Assembly: GCF_026000375.1 (NCBI RefSeq)
Contig: NZ_AP026708.1
Location: forward strand, 2,048,501-2,112,500
Reading direction: 5' to 3'
DNA from: Pseudodesulfovibrio portus
GTDB lineage: Bacteria > Desulfobacterota > Desulfovibrionia > Desulfovibrionales > Desulfovibrionaceae
Length of the DNA stretch: 64,000 bases
Numbering within the stretch: position 1 is the stretch's first letter; each line of letters begins with the position of its first letter. A model generated the notes under the pieces. It made no database searches, was not told the origin of the DNA, and saw only the letters and a program-made list of their open reading frames with translations. This document shows positions 26,470-35,087 of this stretch, piece after piece. A program made the position numbers and the translations under genes.

Positions 26470-27501
26470 CTAATCGTGTTCCAGGACCCATTCCTTGGAG
26501 AAGCCCTTGACCCGCCCGGCCATGTGCTCGCGAATCTTGGCCAGCAGCCGGGCCTCGATCTGGCGCACCCGCTCCCTGGTCACCCCGAATTCCTCGCCGA
26601 TCTCGCGCAGGGTCACGGGGTCCTCGGACAGGAGCCGCCGGTCGAGGATGGCCTCTTCCTTCTCGTTCAGGGTGGGCCGAATCTCCCTGATATTGTCGAG
26701 CAGCAGGTCCACGATCTGGCCGTTGGCGATGGACTCCTCCACGCCAGGGGCCAGAGACGGCAGGAAATCCATCTTGGTGGTGTCGGAGTCGTCGCCCAGG
26801 GGCGCGTTCAGGGACATGTCGTTCTTGGAAAGCCGCTGGTCCATCTCCTCGATCTCGGCCTCGGACACCCCGAGCCGCTCGCTCAGGACCTCGGTGGACG
26901 GGTCGAAGCCCAGGGTCTGGAGCCGCTGCCTTTCCTTGTTCAGGTTGTAAAAGAGCTTGCGCTGGGTCTGGGTGGTCCCGATCTTGACCATGCGCCAGTT
27001 GTCCATGATGTACTTCAGGATGTACGCCTTGATCCAGAAGGCCGCGTAATAGGAGAACTTGATCCCCTTTTCCGGGTCGAACTTGGTCACGGCCTTGAGC
27101 AGCCCGACGTTGCCCTCCTGGATCAGGTCCAGTCCGTTCTGCATCCAGCGACGCTGAAAGTCCATGGCGATCTTGACCACCAGGCGCAGGTGGGAGGATA
27201 TGATCTTGAAGGCCGCGTCCTGGTCGTTCTCCTCCTGAACCCGCTTGGCCAGTTCGTATTCCTCTTCCGGCTCCAGCATGGGGAACCGGGCGATCTCCTT
27301 GAGGTAGAGCTGCAGCGGGTCGCGGACCTGCACCGCCTTGGAAGAGGGGGTGAGGTTGAGCGCCGGGAGCTTCTCCTCCGCACTGCCGGCCTTGGCCGGG
27401 GGATTGACGGGAATCGCGTTGGGCCCGTCAAGGTCGAGATCATCTTCGCCGGGTTCAACGATTTCCGGTTCGATCACGGTTGTTTCGTCGTTCGATATCA
27501 T
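26470..27501 (-). CDS. rpoH: RNA polymerase sigma-32 family factor
   Basis: A 343-residue group 3 sigma factor. Region 2 has SHLRLVVKIAMDFQRR and LIQEGNVGLLKAVTKFDPEKG. The RpoH-box-like QRKLFYNLNKERQRL follows, and region 4 is ILDRRLLSEDPVTLREIGEEFGVTRERVRQIEA. The first 60 residues are an acidic extension (EPGEDDLDLDGPN) absent from E. coli RpoH. Such factors run the heat-shock response; the extension may be regulatory. It heads a minus-strand run with envelope lipoproteins and sugar-phosphate genes, and is divergent from metH. Confidence 0.88.
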   Translation of the reverse strand: MISNDETTVIEPEIVEPGEDDLDLDGPNAIPVNPPAKAGSAEEKLPALNLTPSSKAVQVRDPLQLYLKEIARFPMLEPEEEYELAKRVQEENDQDAAFKIISSHLRLVVKIAMDFQRRWMQNGLDLIQEGNVGLLKAVTKFDPEKGIKFSYYAAFWIKAYILKYIMDNWRMVKIGTTQTQRKLFYNLNKERQRLQTLGFDPSTEVLSERLGVSEAEIEEMDQRLSKNDMSLNAPLGDDSDTTKMDFLPSLAPGVEESIANGQIVDLLLDNIREIRPTLNEKEEAILDRRLLSEDPVTLREIGEEFGVTRERVRQIEARLLAKIREHMAGRVKGFSKEWVLEHD

Positions 27502-27669
27502 TGTATGCTTGGGTGGGCGGCGTGCGCCCGGTTCAATACTTAATATTAAGAGCAAGAAATTGACACTATAGATTTTGGCTACCCTAGGCAATGATTTTCA
27601 CTTGGGCCAAGTTTGTGCAAAAACATGCCCATGCAAACCAGGCTCCAGACGAAGGGTGCGAAAAAAGCC

Positions 27670-27714
27670 TTGATTTCTGGCGTCTCCGGGTCTATATCAA
27701 GACATCTTGATATA
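27670..27714 (+). promoter_or_regulatory. metH promoter with palindromic operator
   Basis: A -35 like TTGATT (27670-27675) and a -10 like TATATC (27693-27698) are 17 bp apart. Over the -10 lies a perfect palindrome, TATATCAAGA and TCTTGATATA, separated by CA, at 27693-27714. Placement in front of methionine synthase and the symmetric ATCAAGA half-site suggest an ArsR-family SahR-type repressor that senses S-adenosylhomocysteine in Desulfovibrio. The assignment to SahR is an inference from memory of that regulon. Confidence 0.6.
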
Positions 27715-27763
27715 AGAATACGCGATTCGGCAGCCCTTTGCGGCCCGTTCCAGGGAGGATACA

Positions 27764-30181
27764 GTGCCCGATTTCAGGTCCATACTCGACGACGACAGAA
27801 TCTACTATTTCGACGGCGGCTACGGCACGCTTCTGCAGAGCAGGGGGCTGCCCGCCGGGTTGTCGCCCGAACTCTGGGGGCTCAAGGCGCCCGAGGTCAT
27901 CCGCGGCGTTCATCAGGACTACCTGGACGCCGGGGCGGATATCCTGACCACAAACACCTTCGGCGGGTCCCGGCCCAAGCTCGGACTGGACGCCGATCCC
28001 TACGAACTGAACAAGGCCATGACCGCCCTGGCCCGCCAGGTGGCCGGGGACCGGGCCTTCGTCGCCGCCTCCATCGGCCCCACCGGCCATTTTGTCAAGC
28101 CGCTGGGCGACCTGACCTTCCGTGAGCTGGTGGACATCTACAAGGAGCAGATCAAGGGGTGCGTGGACGGCGGAGCCGACCTCATCCTGGGCGAGACCCA
28201 TTTCGACCTGGCCGAGGCCAAGGCAGTGGTCGTCGCCGCCCGCCTGGTCTGCGACCTGCCCGTGGCCGTCTCCATGACCTTTGAGGGACCGGCCTCCCTG
28301 ACCGGCACCTCGCCCCAGACTTTCGTGGACACCATGCAGAACATGGGCGTGGAACTCATCGGCACCAACTGTTCCGCCGGGCCCGAGCAGATGCACGATA
28401 CCCTGCGCGCCTGGGCCCCCCGGCTGGAAACGCCGACCTTTGCCGAGGCCAATGCCGGGCTGCCCGTGCTGGACGCCGACGGCAACACCTCGTTCCGGCT
28501 GCCGCCCGAGCCGTTCGCCGAACAGGCCGCCGGGTTCGTGGAGCTGGGGGCCAAGTTCATCGGCGGCTGCTGCGGCACCACGCCCGACCACATCCGCGCC
28601 CTGCGCGCCAAGGTGGGCGACGCAACCTGGGTCCGCCCGCAAAAGACCGACAACGCGCAGCTGGTGCTGACCTCCCGGTCGGTTTCCGTGCCCATCGGGT
28701 TCGACCATCCCGGCGTGATCATCGGCGAGCGCATCAACCCCACGGGCAAGAAGCAGCTGACCGCAGAACTCCAGGAATCCGTGTTCACCGAGGCCCATCG
28801 GTTCGCGGCCGAGCAGGTGGAGCAGGGCGCTCCGGTGCTCGATGTCAACGTGGGCGCGCCCATGGTGGACGAGGTGGCGCTCCTGCCCGAGCTGGCCATC
28901 TCCCTGACGGGCCGGTTCACCGCGCCCCTGTCCATCGATTCCAACGACGCCAAGGCCGTTGAGGCCGGGCTGTGGGGCTACCCAGGCTCGCCGCTGGTCA
29001 ACTCCATCTCCGGCGAGCCCGGCAAGATGGAGGAACTCGGCCCCCTGTGCAAGCTCTTCGGCGCGCCGTTCATCCTCCTGCCCATCGTGGGCAACAAGCT
29101 GCCGGTCACGGCTGCGGAGCGGATCGAGGTCATCGAGGGCCTCCTGTCCAAGGCCGACGCCCTGGGCATCCCGCGCCGTCTGATCATGGTGGACGCCCTG
29201 GCCCTGACCGTCTCCTCCAAGCCCGAGGCCGCGCGCCATTCCATGGAGGTCATGCGCCACTGCCGGGACGAGTGGAACCTGCCCACCACCATCGGGCTGT
29301 CCAATATCTCCTTCGGCCTGCCCGCCCGCGAGCTGCTCAACTCCACCTTCCTGACCCTGTCCATGGCGTCCGGGCTCTGCTCGTTCATCGCCAACCCCAA
29401 CTCAGCGCGCATCCAGGAGTCGCTGCACGCCGCCGAGGTGCTGCTCAACCGCGACCCCCAGGCCGAGCGCTACATCGACAAATACTCCGATTGGACCGGC
29501 GGTTCGTCAGCCGCTTCCGCTCCGTCGTCCGCCGCTTCCAAGGGAGGCGACACGGCCGGGCTGCCGCCTGTGCAGGCCGCCGTGATCAAGGGAGACAAGG
29601 ACGGGGTCGTCGCCCTGGTGGAGACCGAACTGGCCAACGGCATGGCGGCCATGAACATCGTCAACGACCTGCTCATTCCCGGCATCCTGGCCGTGGGCGA
29701 CAAGTACGAGAAAAAGGAATACTTCCTGCCCCAGCTCCTGCAGAGCGCAGAGACCATGCAGACCGCCTTCCAGCGTCTCCAGCCGCTCCTGGAAGAGGAC
29801 GGCTCCGCAGGCGAAAAGCCCGTGGTGGTCATGGCCACCGTGGAGGGCGACATCCACGACATCGGCAAGAACATCGTCTGCCTGATGCTCAAGAACTACG
29901 GCTTCGAGGTGGTGGACCTGGGCAAGGACGTGCCTGCCGAAAAGATCGTGGCCGCCGCCGCCGAGCACAACGCGGCCGTCATCGGGCTGTCCGCGCTCAT
30001 GACCACCACCATGGTGCGCATGGAAGACACCGTGAAGCTGGTGGCCGAACGCGGCCTGGACGCCAAGGTCATCATCGGCGGCGCGGTGGTGACGGAAAAG
30101 TTCTGCACCGCCATCGGCGCGGACGGCTGGTCCACCGACGCGGTGGCCGCCGTCAAGCTGGCCCAGCGGTTGACGCAATAG
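27764..30181 (+). CDS. metH: cobalamin-dependent methionine synthase, short form
   Basis: An 805-residue MetH that methylates homocysteine with methyl-tetrahydrofolate through B12. Domains in order are the homocysteine-binding barrel (FDGGYGTLLQSRGLPAG; zinc Cys in GTNCSAGP and GGCCGTTPDH), the pterin-binding domain (IIGERINPTGKKQL, SIDSNDAKAVEAG), a B12 cap, and the B12 domain (VEGDIHDIGKNIVCLMLKNYG with the lower-axial His). It ends there: the C-terminal SAM-dependent reactivation domain of the 1227-residue E. coli enzyme is absent. The GTG start at 27764 follows AGGGAGGA. A separate reactivation protein would be needed. Confidence 0.95.
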   Translation: MPDFRSILDDDRIYYFDGGYGTLLQSRGLPAGLSPELWGLKAPEVIRGVHQDYLDAGADILTTNTFGGSRPKLGLDADPYELNKAMTALARQVAGDRAFVAASIGPTGHFVKPLGDLTFRELVDIYKEQIKGCVDGGADLILGETHFDLAEAKAVVVAARLVCDLPVAVSMTFEGPASLTGTSPQTFVDTMQNMGVELIGTNCSAGPEQMHDTLRAWAPRLETPTFAEANAGLPVLDADGNTSFRLPPEPFAEQAAGFVELGAKFIGGCCGTTPDHIRALRAKVGDATWVRPQKTDNAQLVLTSRSVSVPIGFDHPGVIIGERINPTGKKQLTAELQESVFTEAHRFAAEQVEQGAPVLDVNVGAPMVDEVALLPELAISLTGRFTAPLSIDSNDAKAVEAGLWGYPGSPLVNSISGEPGKMEELGPLCKLFGAPFILLPIVGNKLPVTAAERIEVIEGLLSKADALGIPRRLIMVDALALTVSSKPEAARHSMEVMRHCRDEWNLPTTIGLSNISFGLPARELLNSTFLTLSMASGLCSFIANPNSARIQESLHAAEVLLNRDPQAERYIDKYSDWTGGSSAASAPSSAASKGGDTAGLPPVQAAVIKGDKDGVVALVETELANGMAAMNIVNDLLIPGILAVGDKYEKKEYFLPQLLQSAETMQTAFQRLQPLLEEDGSAGEKPVVVMATVEGDIHDIGKNIVCLMLKNYGFEVVDLGKDVPAEKIVAAAAEHNAAVIGLSALMTTTMVRMEDTVKLVAERGLDAKVIIGGAVVTEKFCTAIGADGWSTDAVAAVKLAQRLTQ

Positions 30182-30188
30182 ATATTCC

Positions 30189-30276
30189 CGGGGGAAGGGG
30201 AGGAAAAACCCTTTGGAAAGGGTCCTTTCCTCCCCTTCCCCCGGCCCCCCATCCCTCCCTTTTCCCAAATCTTTTC
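30189..30276 (+). repeat. purine/pyrimidine hairpin repeat, 3' of metH
   Basis: CCGGGGGAAGGGGAGGAAA pairs with TTTCCTCCCCTTCCCCCGG across an ACCCTTTGGAAAGGGT core, so nearly the whole segment folds into one hairpin. It is followed by CCCCCCATCCCTCCC and TTTTCCCAAATCTTTT. The same sequence order occurs on the minus strand at 19888-19980. It begins about 8 bp after the metH stop. Confidence 0.8.
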
Positions 30277-30395
30277 GGCGTTGTTTCGATGCGGTGCAGG
30301 TCTTCCGGGCGGTTCGGAAATACTCTCCTTTCCAGCTCTTTTATTTGACCGGCTTCTCTGGTATCGTCGCGTATTCAACGAACAAGAGGAGACCC

Positions 30396-30947
30396 ATGCA
30401 TATATTCCGGTATATTACGATAATATCATTGCTTTTGGTGGCCCTGGCGGCCTGCTCGGGGGCTGAGGAGCCGTCCGGGGACAAGGCGCAGGAGCCCGAC
30501 TTCAAGGCAGCGGCCCCGGCCAAGGCGGTCAAGGCCGCAGCCACGGACGGCGGCGACATCCTCGAGCTGGACTCGACCGGGCTGAAGGACTATCTGGCCG
30601 CCAACACGGGCAGGCCCACCCTGGTCATGCTCTGGGCCACCTGGTGCCCGTCCTGCAAGCAGCAGATTCCCGAACTGGAGCAGCTGGAAAAAACCCACGG
30701 CGACACGGTCAACATCATCGCCCTGTCCGTGGACGAGAACAGGAAGGCGCTGGAGCGCTACCTGGAAAAGAAGCCCATGGCCCTGACGGTGGCCTGGGGC
30801 GACCAGCAGATCGCCCGGGATCACAACGTGGAGGCCATCCCCACGCTGCTCATCTTCGACAAGTCCGGCAAGAAGATCTTCGGCCAGCCCGGCGTGTTCC
30901 CCGCATCCATGCTCGGAGCCATGGCCGACAAGCTGGTGAATGGGTAG
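30396..30947 (+). CDS. TlpA-like thioredoxin-fold lipoprotein
   Basis: A 183-residue exported thioredoxin-family protein. The lipobox LVALAACSG puts the acylated Cys at residue 20. An Ala/Lys-rich linker follows, then the redox site LWATWCPSCKQQIPELEQLE with the CPSC active site, and the cis-Pro loop AIPTLLIFDKSG. TlpA/ResA-type proteins reduce periplasmic disulfides, for example in cytochrome c assembly. The start is fixed by AAGAGGAGACCC before the ATG. argA begins 4 bp after the stop. Confidence 0.9.
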   Translation: MHIFRYITIISLLLVALAACSGAEEPSGDKAQEPDFKAAAPAKAVKAAATDGGDILELDSTGLKDYLAANTGRPTLVMLWATWCPSCKQQIPELEQLEKTHGDTVNIIALSVDENRKALERYLEKKPMALTVAWGDQQIARDHNVEAIPTLLIFDKSGKKIFGQPGVFPASMLGAMADKLVNG

Positions 30948-30951
30948 CCGC

Positions 30952-31407
30952 ATGATCCGCAAGGCACGCATCAAGGATGTCAGGGCGATTCACGGTCTGC
31001 TCATGCACACCGAGGAGCATGACGGGCTGGTCCTGCCGCGCTCCTTCAGCCAGTTGTATTCGCACCTGCGCGATTTCGTGGTGGCCGTGGAGGACGGCGA
31101 GGTCATCGGCTGCTGCGCCCTGAGCCTGATCTGGGAAGATCTGGCCGAGATTCGCTCCCTGGTGGTTTCCCCGAAACACCGGGGCAAGCACCTGGGCCGC
31201 AAGCTGGTGGAGGCCTGCCTGAGCGAAGCCGTGACATTGGGCATATACAGGGTGTATACCCTGACCGAGGTGGCCGGCTTCTTCGCCCGCCTGGGCTTTG
31301 TGGAGGAAGGCATGGAGTCCCTCAATCAAAAAATATTCCTGGACTGTCTCAACTGTCCGAGGTTCCCGGATCTCTGCAACGAGGTCGCCATGACCATCAA
31401 CCTGTAA
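30952..31407 (+). CDS. argA: short-form N-acetylglutamate synthase (GNAT family)
   Basis: A 151-residue GNAT acetyltransferase of the short ArgA type. Typical segments are MIRKARIKDVRAIHGLL, VVAVEDGEVIGCCALSLIW-EDLAEIRSL, the acetyl-CoA loop HRGKHLGRKLVEACL, and the C-terminal C-x-x-C-P-x-F-P-x-x-C-N-E-V-A-M end. This family makes N-acetylglutamate, the first step of arginine synthesis, without the amino-acid-kinase domain. Start at ATG 30952; an ATG 12 bp upstream lacks support. Function is assigned by family resemblance. Confidence 0.8.
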   Translation: MIRKARIKDVRAIHGLLMHTEEHDGLVLPRSFSQLYSHLRDFVVAVEDGEVIGCCALSLIWEDLAEIRSLVVSPKHRGKHLGRKLVEACLSEAVTLGIYRVYTLTEVAGFFARLGFVEEGMESLNQKIFLDCLNCPRFPDLCNEVAMTINL

Positions 31408-31419
31408 CCATTCGGAAAA

Positions 31420-31950
31420 ATGGCACATAAACTCACACCCTTCATCACCGCGGAGCAGATAGCGGAACGGAACAAGGCACTGGGGCAGGAGATCACCAAG
31501 AGCTACGACGGCGGCGAACCCCTGGTCTGCATCTGCGTGCTCAAGGGCGCGTTTCTCTTCTACTCCGACATCGTCCGGCAGATCGACCGCGACATCGAGG
31601 TGGATTTCGTCCGCCTGGCCAGCTACGGCACGGCCACGTCCCGGTCCGAGGACATAGTCTTTTCCAAGGATCTGGAGATTTCCATCGAGGGCAAGGACGT
31701 GCTCGTGATCGAGGATATCGTCGATACCGGCCATTCCATGGATTTCCTCCTTCGGGTCCTGCGGATGAGAAATCCAAAGAGTTTGAAAATTTGTGCACTT
31801 ATTGATAAGCATGAACGACGGGAAAAGAAGATCCAGGTCGATTTTGCCGGATTCAAGCTCACTGAAGGATTCATTGTGGGCTATGGCCTGGACTATGCCG
31901 AACGGTACCGCGAACTGGGCGGCATCTATGAGCTGTCCACGGAAGCGTAA
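31420..31950 (+). CDS. hpt: hypoxanthine phosphoribosyltransferase
   Basis: A 176-residue purine salvage enzyme that converts hypoxanthine (and usually guanine) with PRPP into IMP/GMP. Motifs are VCICVLKGAFLFYSDIVRQI, the flexible loop YGTATSRSED, the PRPP-binding VLVIEDIVDTGHSMDFLL, and the base-binding region EGFIVGYGLDYAERYRELGGI. Normal length. It follows argA by 12 bp and precedes the zinc-ribbon protein by 33 bp, so the genes from the TlpA-like protein onward could share a transcript. Confidence 0.95.
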   Translation: MAHKLTPFITAEQIAERNKALGQEITKSYDGGEPLVCICVLKGAFLFYSDIVRQIDRDIEVDFVRLASYGTATSRSEDIVFSKDLEISIEGKDVLVIEDIVDTGHSMDFLLRVLRMRNPKSLKICALIDKHERREKKIQVDFAGFKLTEGFIVGYGLDYAERYRELGGIYELSTEA

Positions 31951-31983
31951 GAATAATAACCCGGATTCCCTGGAGATCGAACT

Positions 31984-33273
31984 ATGATCCTCACCTGTCC
32001 GAATTGCGACACCCGCTACAACCTTCCTGACGAGAAAATCCCGGCCGGGGGCGCCAAGGTCAAATGCTCCAAGTGCGGCCAGGTGTTCAAGGCCGAGTTG
32101 CCTCCGGAGACCCCGGAGGAGGAAGTCGAGGCCCTGCTGGAAGAGGAAAGCGCCGGCGGCGACACCCAGGCGGGTGACGATTTCGACGAGACTTTCGAAG
32201 ACGTGGCCGCAGGGGCCGGAGCGGGCGGCGACGAGATAGAGGAGCCGGAGGACGAGCCTGCCGGGGATGGCGGCTTGGACGACGACCTGTTCGGCGACGA
32301 TGAAGAAGAGGGCGCGGAGCTCGACGACGGGTCCCCCGAGGGACCGGACGAGGACCTGCCCGAGACCGAAGAAACGCCTGACGCCGACGACCTGTTCGAC
32401 GAATCTGCGGACGATATGCCCGAGGCGGACGAAGACCTGTCCGGGGACGAGGACGACGATCTCGGCGGCGACCTGTTCGACGATGATGACGACGAGGACG
32501 AGGAAGCGTCCGTCGAGGAAGATATTTTTGCCGACACCGGCGACGACTCCGACGACGACCTGTTCGAGGACGATGACGAGGATCCCTTCGAGGACGGCGG
32601 CGTCGAGGAGGACGAGGACGAGAACGACGAGGGCGGCGACGTGTTCGGCGACTCCCTCGAGCTGGACGACGACAAGGGCAAGGGGAGCCGCAAGTCCCTG
32701 GGCTGCCTGATCGTCATGCTCGTCATTGCCCTGGGACTGGGCGCGGCCATCTACTTCAAGGTCTGGACCTACATGGGCATCAACCTGGGCGACATGCTCA
32801 AGAACGTACCGTTCGTGGGCCAGATGTTCATGGAGGAGACCGGCGGCGGCGAAGAGACCGATCCCGGCGAGTCCCCGGCCGAGCGGGTGCGCAAGATCGA
32901 GCTGAAGAACGTCAAGCAGTACTATGTGGCCAACGAGAAGGCGGGCAACCTGTTCGTGGTCGAGGGCAAGGCGGTCAACAAGTTCGCCAAGCCCAAGGAG
33001 CGGATCAAGGTCGAGGTCATCCTGTACGACGATACCAACAACGTTCTGACCTCCCAGTCCTTCCTGTGCGGCAACGTGCTCTCTCAATTCCAGCTTCAGG
33101 TGCAGACCGAGAAGGAGATCAGGGACGGCCTGGACAGCGAAGTCGGCATCCTGTCCAACAACACCTTTATCCGGCCCGGCGCGTCCACGCCGTTCATGGC
33201 CGTGTTTTTCCAGCCTCCGACCGGAGTCAAGGAATTCATGGTCAAGGTGGTGGACGTCGGCGACCCCCAATAA
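31984..33273 (+). CDS. MJ0042 zinc-ribbon membrane protein with acidic repeat region (DUF3426-like)
   Basis: A 429-residue protein in four parts. First is an N-terminal MJ0042/CxxC zinc ribbon (MILTCPNCDTRYNLPDEKIP, then CSKCGQVF). Next is a 190-residue, extremely acidic region with repeated D-D-D-L-F type units (DDDLFGDDEEE, ADDLFDESADDM, GGDLFDDDDDED, DDDLFEDDDED). A single transmembrane helix follows near residue 240 (SLGCLIVMLVIALGLGAAIYF). The C-terminal DUF3426-like extracytoplasmic beta domain ends the protein. Function unknown; the layout suggests a cytoplasmic metal/acidic sensor arm and an outer domain. A strong terminator follows. Confidence 0.8.
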   Translation: MILTCPNCDTRYNLPDEKIPAGGAKVKCSKCGQVFKAELPPETPEEEVEALLEEESAGGDTQAGDDFDETFEDVAAGAGAGGDEIEEPEDEPAGDGGLDDDLFGDDEEEGAELDDGSPEGPDEDLPETEETPDADDLFDESADDMPEADEDLSGDEDDDLGGDLFDDDDDEDEEASVEEDIFADTGDDSDDDLFEDDDEDPFEDGGVEEDEDENDEGGDVFGDSLELDDDKGKGSRKSLGCLIVMLVIALGLGAAIYFKVWTYMGINLGDMLKNVPFVGQMFMEETGGGEETDPGESPAERVRKIELKNVKQYYVANEKAGNLFVVEGKAVNKFAKPKERIKVEVILYDDTNNVLTSQSFLCGNVLSQFQLQVQTEKEIRDGLDSEVGILSNNTFIRPGASTPFMAVFFQPPTGVKEFMVKVVDVGDPQ

Positions 33274-33297
33274 CCCTGTCCGAAAACGGAATTACCG

Positions 33298-33329
33298 GCG
33301 GGAGAACCACATGGTTCTCCCGCTTTTTT
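33298..33329 (+). terminator. intrinsic terminator after the zinc-ribbon gene
   Basis: Stem GCGGGAGAACC (33298-33308) pairs with GGTTCTCCCGC (33313-33323) around ACAT and is followed by six T residues. It closes the argA-hpt-zinc-ribbon run. Confidence 0.9.
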
Positions 33330-33457
33330 GTGGCGAAAAAAGAATTTTGGGGGTAATTTCACATGCAGCGGCAGAATCGGGGCGGAAGCCTTGGCAAGCA
33401 AAGCTTTCCCCGCTGCGGGACAAAGTTCCGAACAGGGCGGTTTTTCGGAAAAATGCA

Positions 33458-33513
33458 TTGACGGGAAATGACAGCCTGTGCTACTCCTCCTCCACTTGTG
33501 AAGGATTGCACGA
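33458..33513 (+). promoter_or_regulatory. candidate promoter and Rex-box-like site of the F0 ATP synthase genes
   Basis: TTGACG at 33458-33463 could be a -35, with a weak -10 (CTACTC) 17 bp on. Downstream, TTGTGAAGGATTGCACGA at 33496-33513 resembles the Rex consensus TTGTGAA-N4-TTCACAA, with a perfect left half and 5 of 7 bases in the right half. rex itself lies at the end of this gene group. The rest of the 300-bp gap from 33274 holds only the preceding terminator and no gene. Confidence 0.45.
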
Positions 33514-33573
33514 GTTGCCTTCCGGGGGCGCATTTTCCCGGGACCCGTGTAACCACTCTCACAAGGTGTGAAC

Positions 33574-33876
33574 ATGCTCTTTTCTAAAGACGGACGATGG
33601 GTGCAGATAACGCAACTGGGCGGCACTGCAGGAACGTTGGGATTACACCTCGTTTCCGCCATCATCGTCGGACTCGTCATAGGGTACTTCCTGGATGATT
33701 ACTTCGGGACCAAGCCTTGGATGATCATGATCTTCTTCATCGTGGGGGTCGTGGCCGGGTTCAAGATGGTCTTCGAGGATTTCCGGAAGCTGCAACGACG
33801 GGAAGAGGCGCGAAAAGCAAGTTCTTTGAAACAGGATGGAGAAGAAGGTGCTGGGCAGGATGAACCAAAGGCTTGA
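33574..33876 (+). CDS. AtpZ/AtpI-family ATP synthase accessory membrane protein
   Basis: A 100-residue protein with two hydrophobic helices: GLHLVSAIIVGLVIGYFLDDYF and WMIMIFFIVGVVAGFKMVFEDF. Both belong to the AtpZ/AtpI pattern (G-x-x-x-D-x-x-F-G-T-K-P), and the tail is charged. These small proteins are thought to help c-ring assembly or Mg uptake for the ATP synthase. ATG 33574 lies behind AAGGTG. Its 3' end overlaps the next gene. Confidence 0.85.
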   Translation: MLFSKDGRWVQITQLGGTAGTLGLHLVSAIIVGLVIGYFLDDYFGTKPWMIMIFFIVGVVAGFKMVFEDFRKLQRREEARKASSLKQDGEEGAGQDEPKA

Positions 33877-34261
33877 GCGTTTGCTCGTTTGGGGCGGATT
33901 CGACAAGCCCGACGTACGCATCGTTGTCCGCAATCAGATTTATGTGTCGCTGGGGACCTCTCTAGTGATCATGCTGGTAACACTTTTTTCCCGATGGTCT
34001 TTTGCGTATCTGGCAGGGGCAATGCTTGCCCTGGTCAATTTCTGGACTCTCGCCCGCGTAGTCCAGTCTTTGGTTCACGACCGGAGCAAGGGACCGTATC
34101 TCCTGTTTGTTATATTCATGGGTAAAATGACTCTGAGCGGGCTGGTCCTCTGGTGGCTGATCGGAGTCGAACGAGTTCCCCACTGGGGGCTGATAGCAGG
34201 TCTCGGAACCGTGGTGGTAAACATCACCGCAACCGGCCTGGTTCAGTTGGGGAAAAAATAG
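33860..34261 (+). CDS. atpI: AtpI-like subunit I of ATP synthase
   Basis: A protein of about 133 residues with four hydrophobic helices: RNQIYVSLGTSLVIMLVTLF, FAYLAGAMLALVNFWTLARV, YLLFVIFMGKMTLSGLVLWW and LIAGLGTVVVNITATGLV. This is the ATP synthase I family, often found before atpB. The start is uncertain: ATG 33860 (17-bp overlap) or ATG 33836 (41-bp overlap). Both overlap the preceding gene, so coupling is likely. The role is assembly, not catalysis (family knowledge). Confidence 0.75.
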   Translation: MNQRLERLLVWGGFDKPDVRIVVRNQIYVSLGTSLVIMLVTLFSRWSFAYLAGAMLALVNFWTLARVVQSLVHDRSKGPYLLFVIFMGKMTLSGLVLWWLIGVERVPHWGLIAGLGTVVVNITATGLVQLGKK

Positions 34262-34288
34262 CCTAGCTGCTTTCAAGGAGGCTCGGAT

Positions 34289-35011
34289 ATGGGTTTTTCA
34301 GGTGGATTAGCTCACCCTCTTCTTTACATGGACATGCTGAAAAGCATCGGCCATTGGGGCGCAACGGTTGAACATGCACTCGGCGTGCAGTCCATCAACC
34401 ATGTGCTGTACATGTGGCTGGTCATGGCCATCATTCTTTCTCTCGGCCTGATCGTCCGCAGCCGCCTTCAGTTGGTTCCCGGCGGCCTCCAGAACGTTTT
34501 CGAGACCATTATCGGCGGTCTGGAAGATTTCGTCGTGGCAAACGTCGGCCAGGAAGGCCGTCAGTTCATGCCGCTTCTGTGCACCATCTTCATCTTCATC
34601 CTGGGCATGAACTGGATCGGTCTGGTTCCGGGCTGTGATGCTCCCACCGCGAACATCAACACCCCGGCCGCCATGGCCATCATCGTGTTCCTGTACTACC
34701 AGTATGTGGGTATCAAGAAGTGGGGCGCAGGCTACATCAAGCACTTCATGGGCCCGGTCCCCGCACTGGCTCCGCTCATGCTCATCCTGGAACCGGTTTC
34801 GCATCTCGCCCGCCCGCTGAGCCTGACGCTTCGTCTCTTCGGCAACATCCGCGGCGAGGAAATCGTTCTGATCCTGATGTTCATGCTGGCGCCGCTGGTC
34901 GGTTCCCTGCCCATGTACTTCCTGTTCATCCTTGCAAAGACCATCCAGGCATTCATCTTCTTCATGCTGACGATGCTCTATCTGCAGGGTGCCACCGAGC
35001 ACGCTCACTAA
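34289..35011 (+). CDS. atpB: ATP synthase F0 subunit a
   Basis: A 240-residue proton-channel subunit. Diagnostic features are the five-helix topology, the essential arginine in [20 protein letters not shown], and the polar C-terminal helix [24 protein letters not shown] (read in two parts). It forms the two half-channels next to the c-ring. CAAGGAGG lies before the ATG. The length is typical for bacteria without a long N-terminus. Subunits b, delta and F1 are not in this window, so the complex is encoded in at least two loci. Confidence 0.95.
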   Translation: MGFSGGLAHPLLYMDMLKSIGHWGATVEHALGVQSINHVLYMWLVMAIILSLGLIVRSRLQLVPGGLQNVFETIIGGLEDFVVANVGQEGRQFMPLLCTIFIFILGMNWIGLVPGCDAPTANINTPAAMAIIVFLYYQYVGIKKWGAGYIKHFMGPVPALAPLMLILEPVSHLARPLSLTLRLFGNIRGEEIVLILMFMLAPLVGSLPMYFLFILAKTIQAFIFFMLTMLYLQGATEHAH

Positions 35012-35087
35012 GAGCCTGCCGCACCAATCAATGGGGAAATGGTCCTTGGACCACAACATATTACGTAATCCATTTGGAGGATTTACA

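Noticed and set aside
32016..32750. Serine-rich frame on the minus strand
   Set aside because: It is the reverse of the Asp/Glu repeat region (GAC/GAG codons read as serine-rich codons), not a gene.
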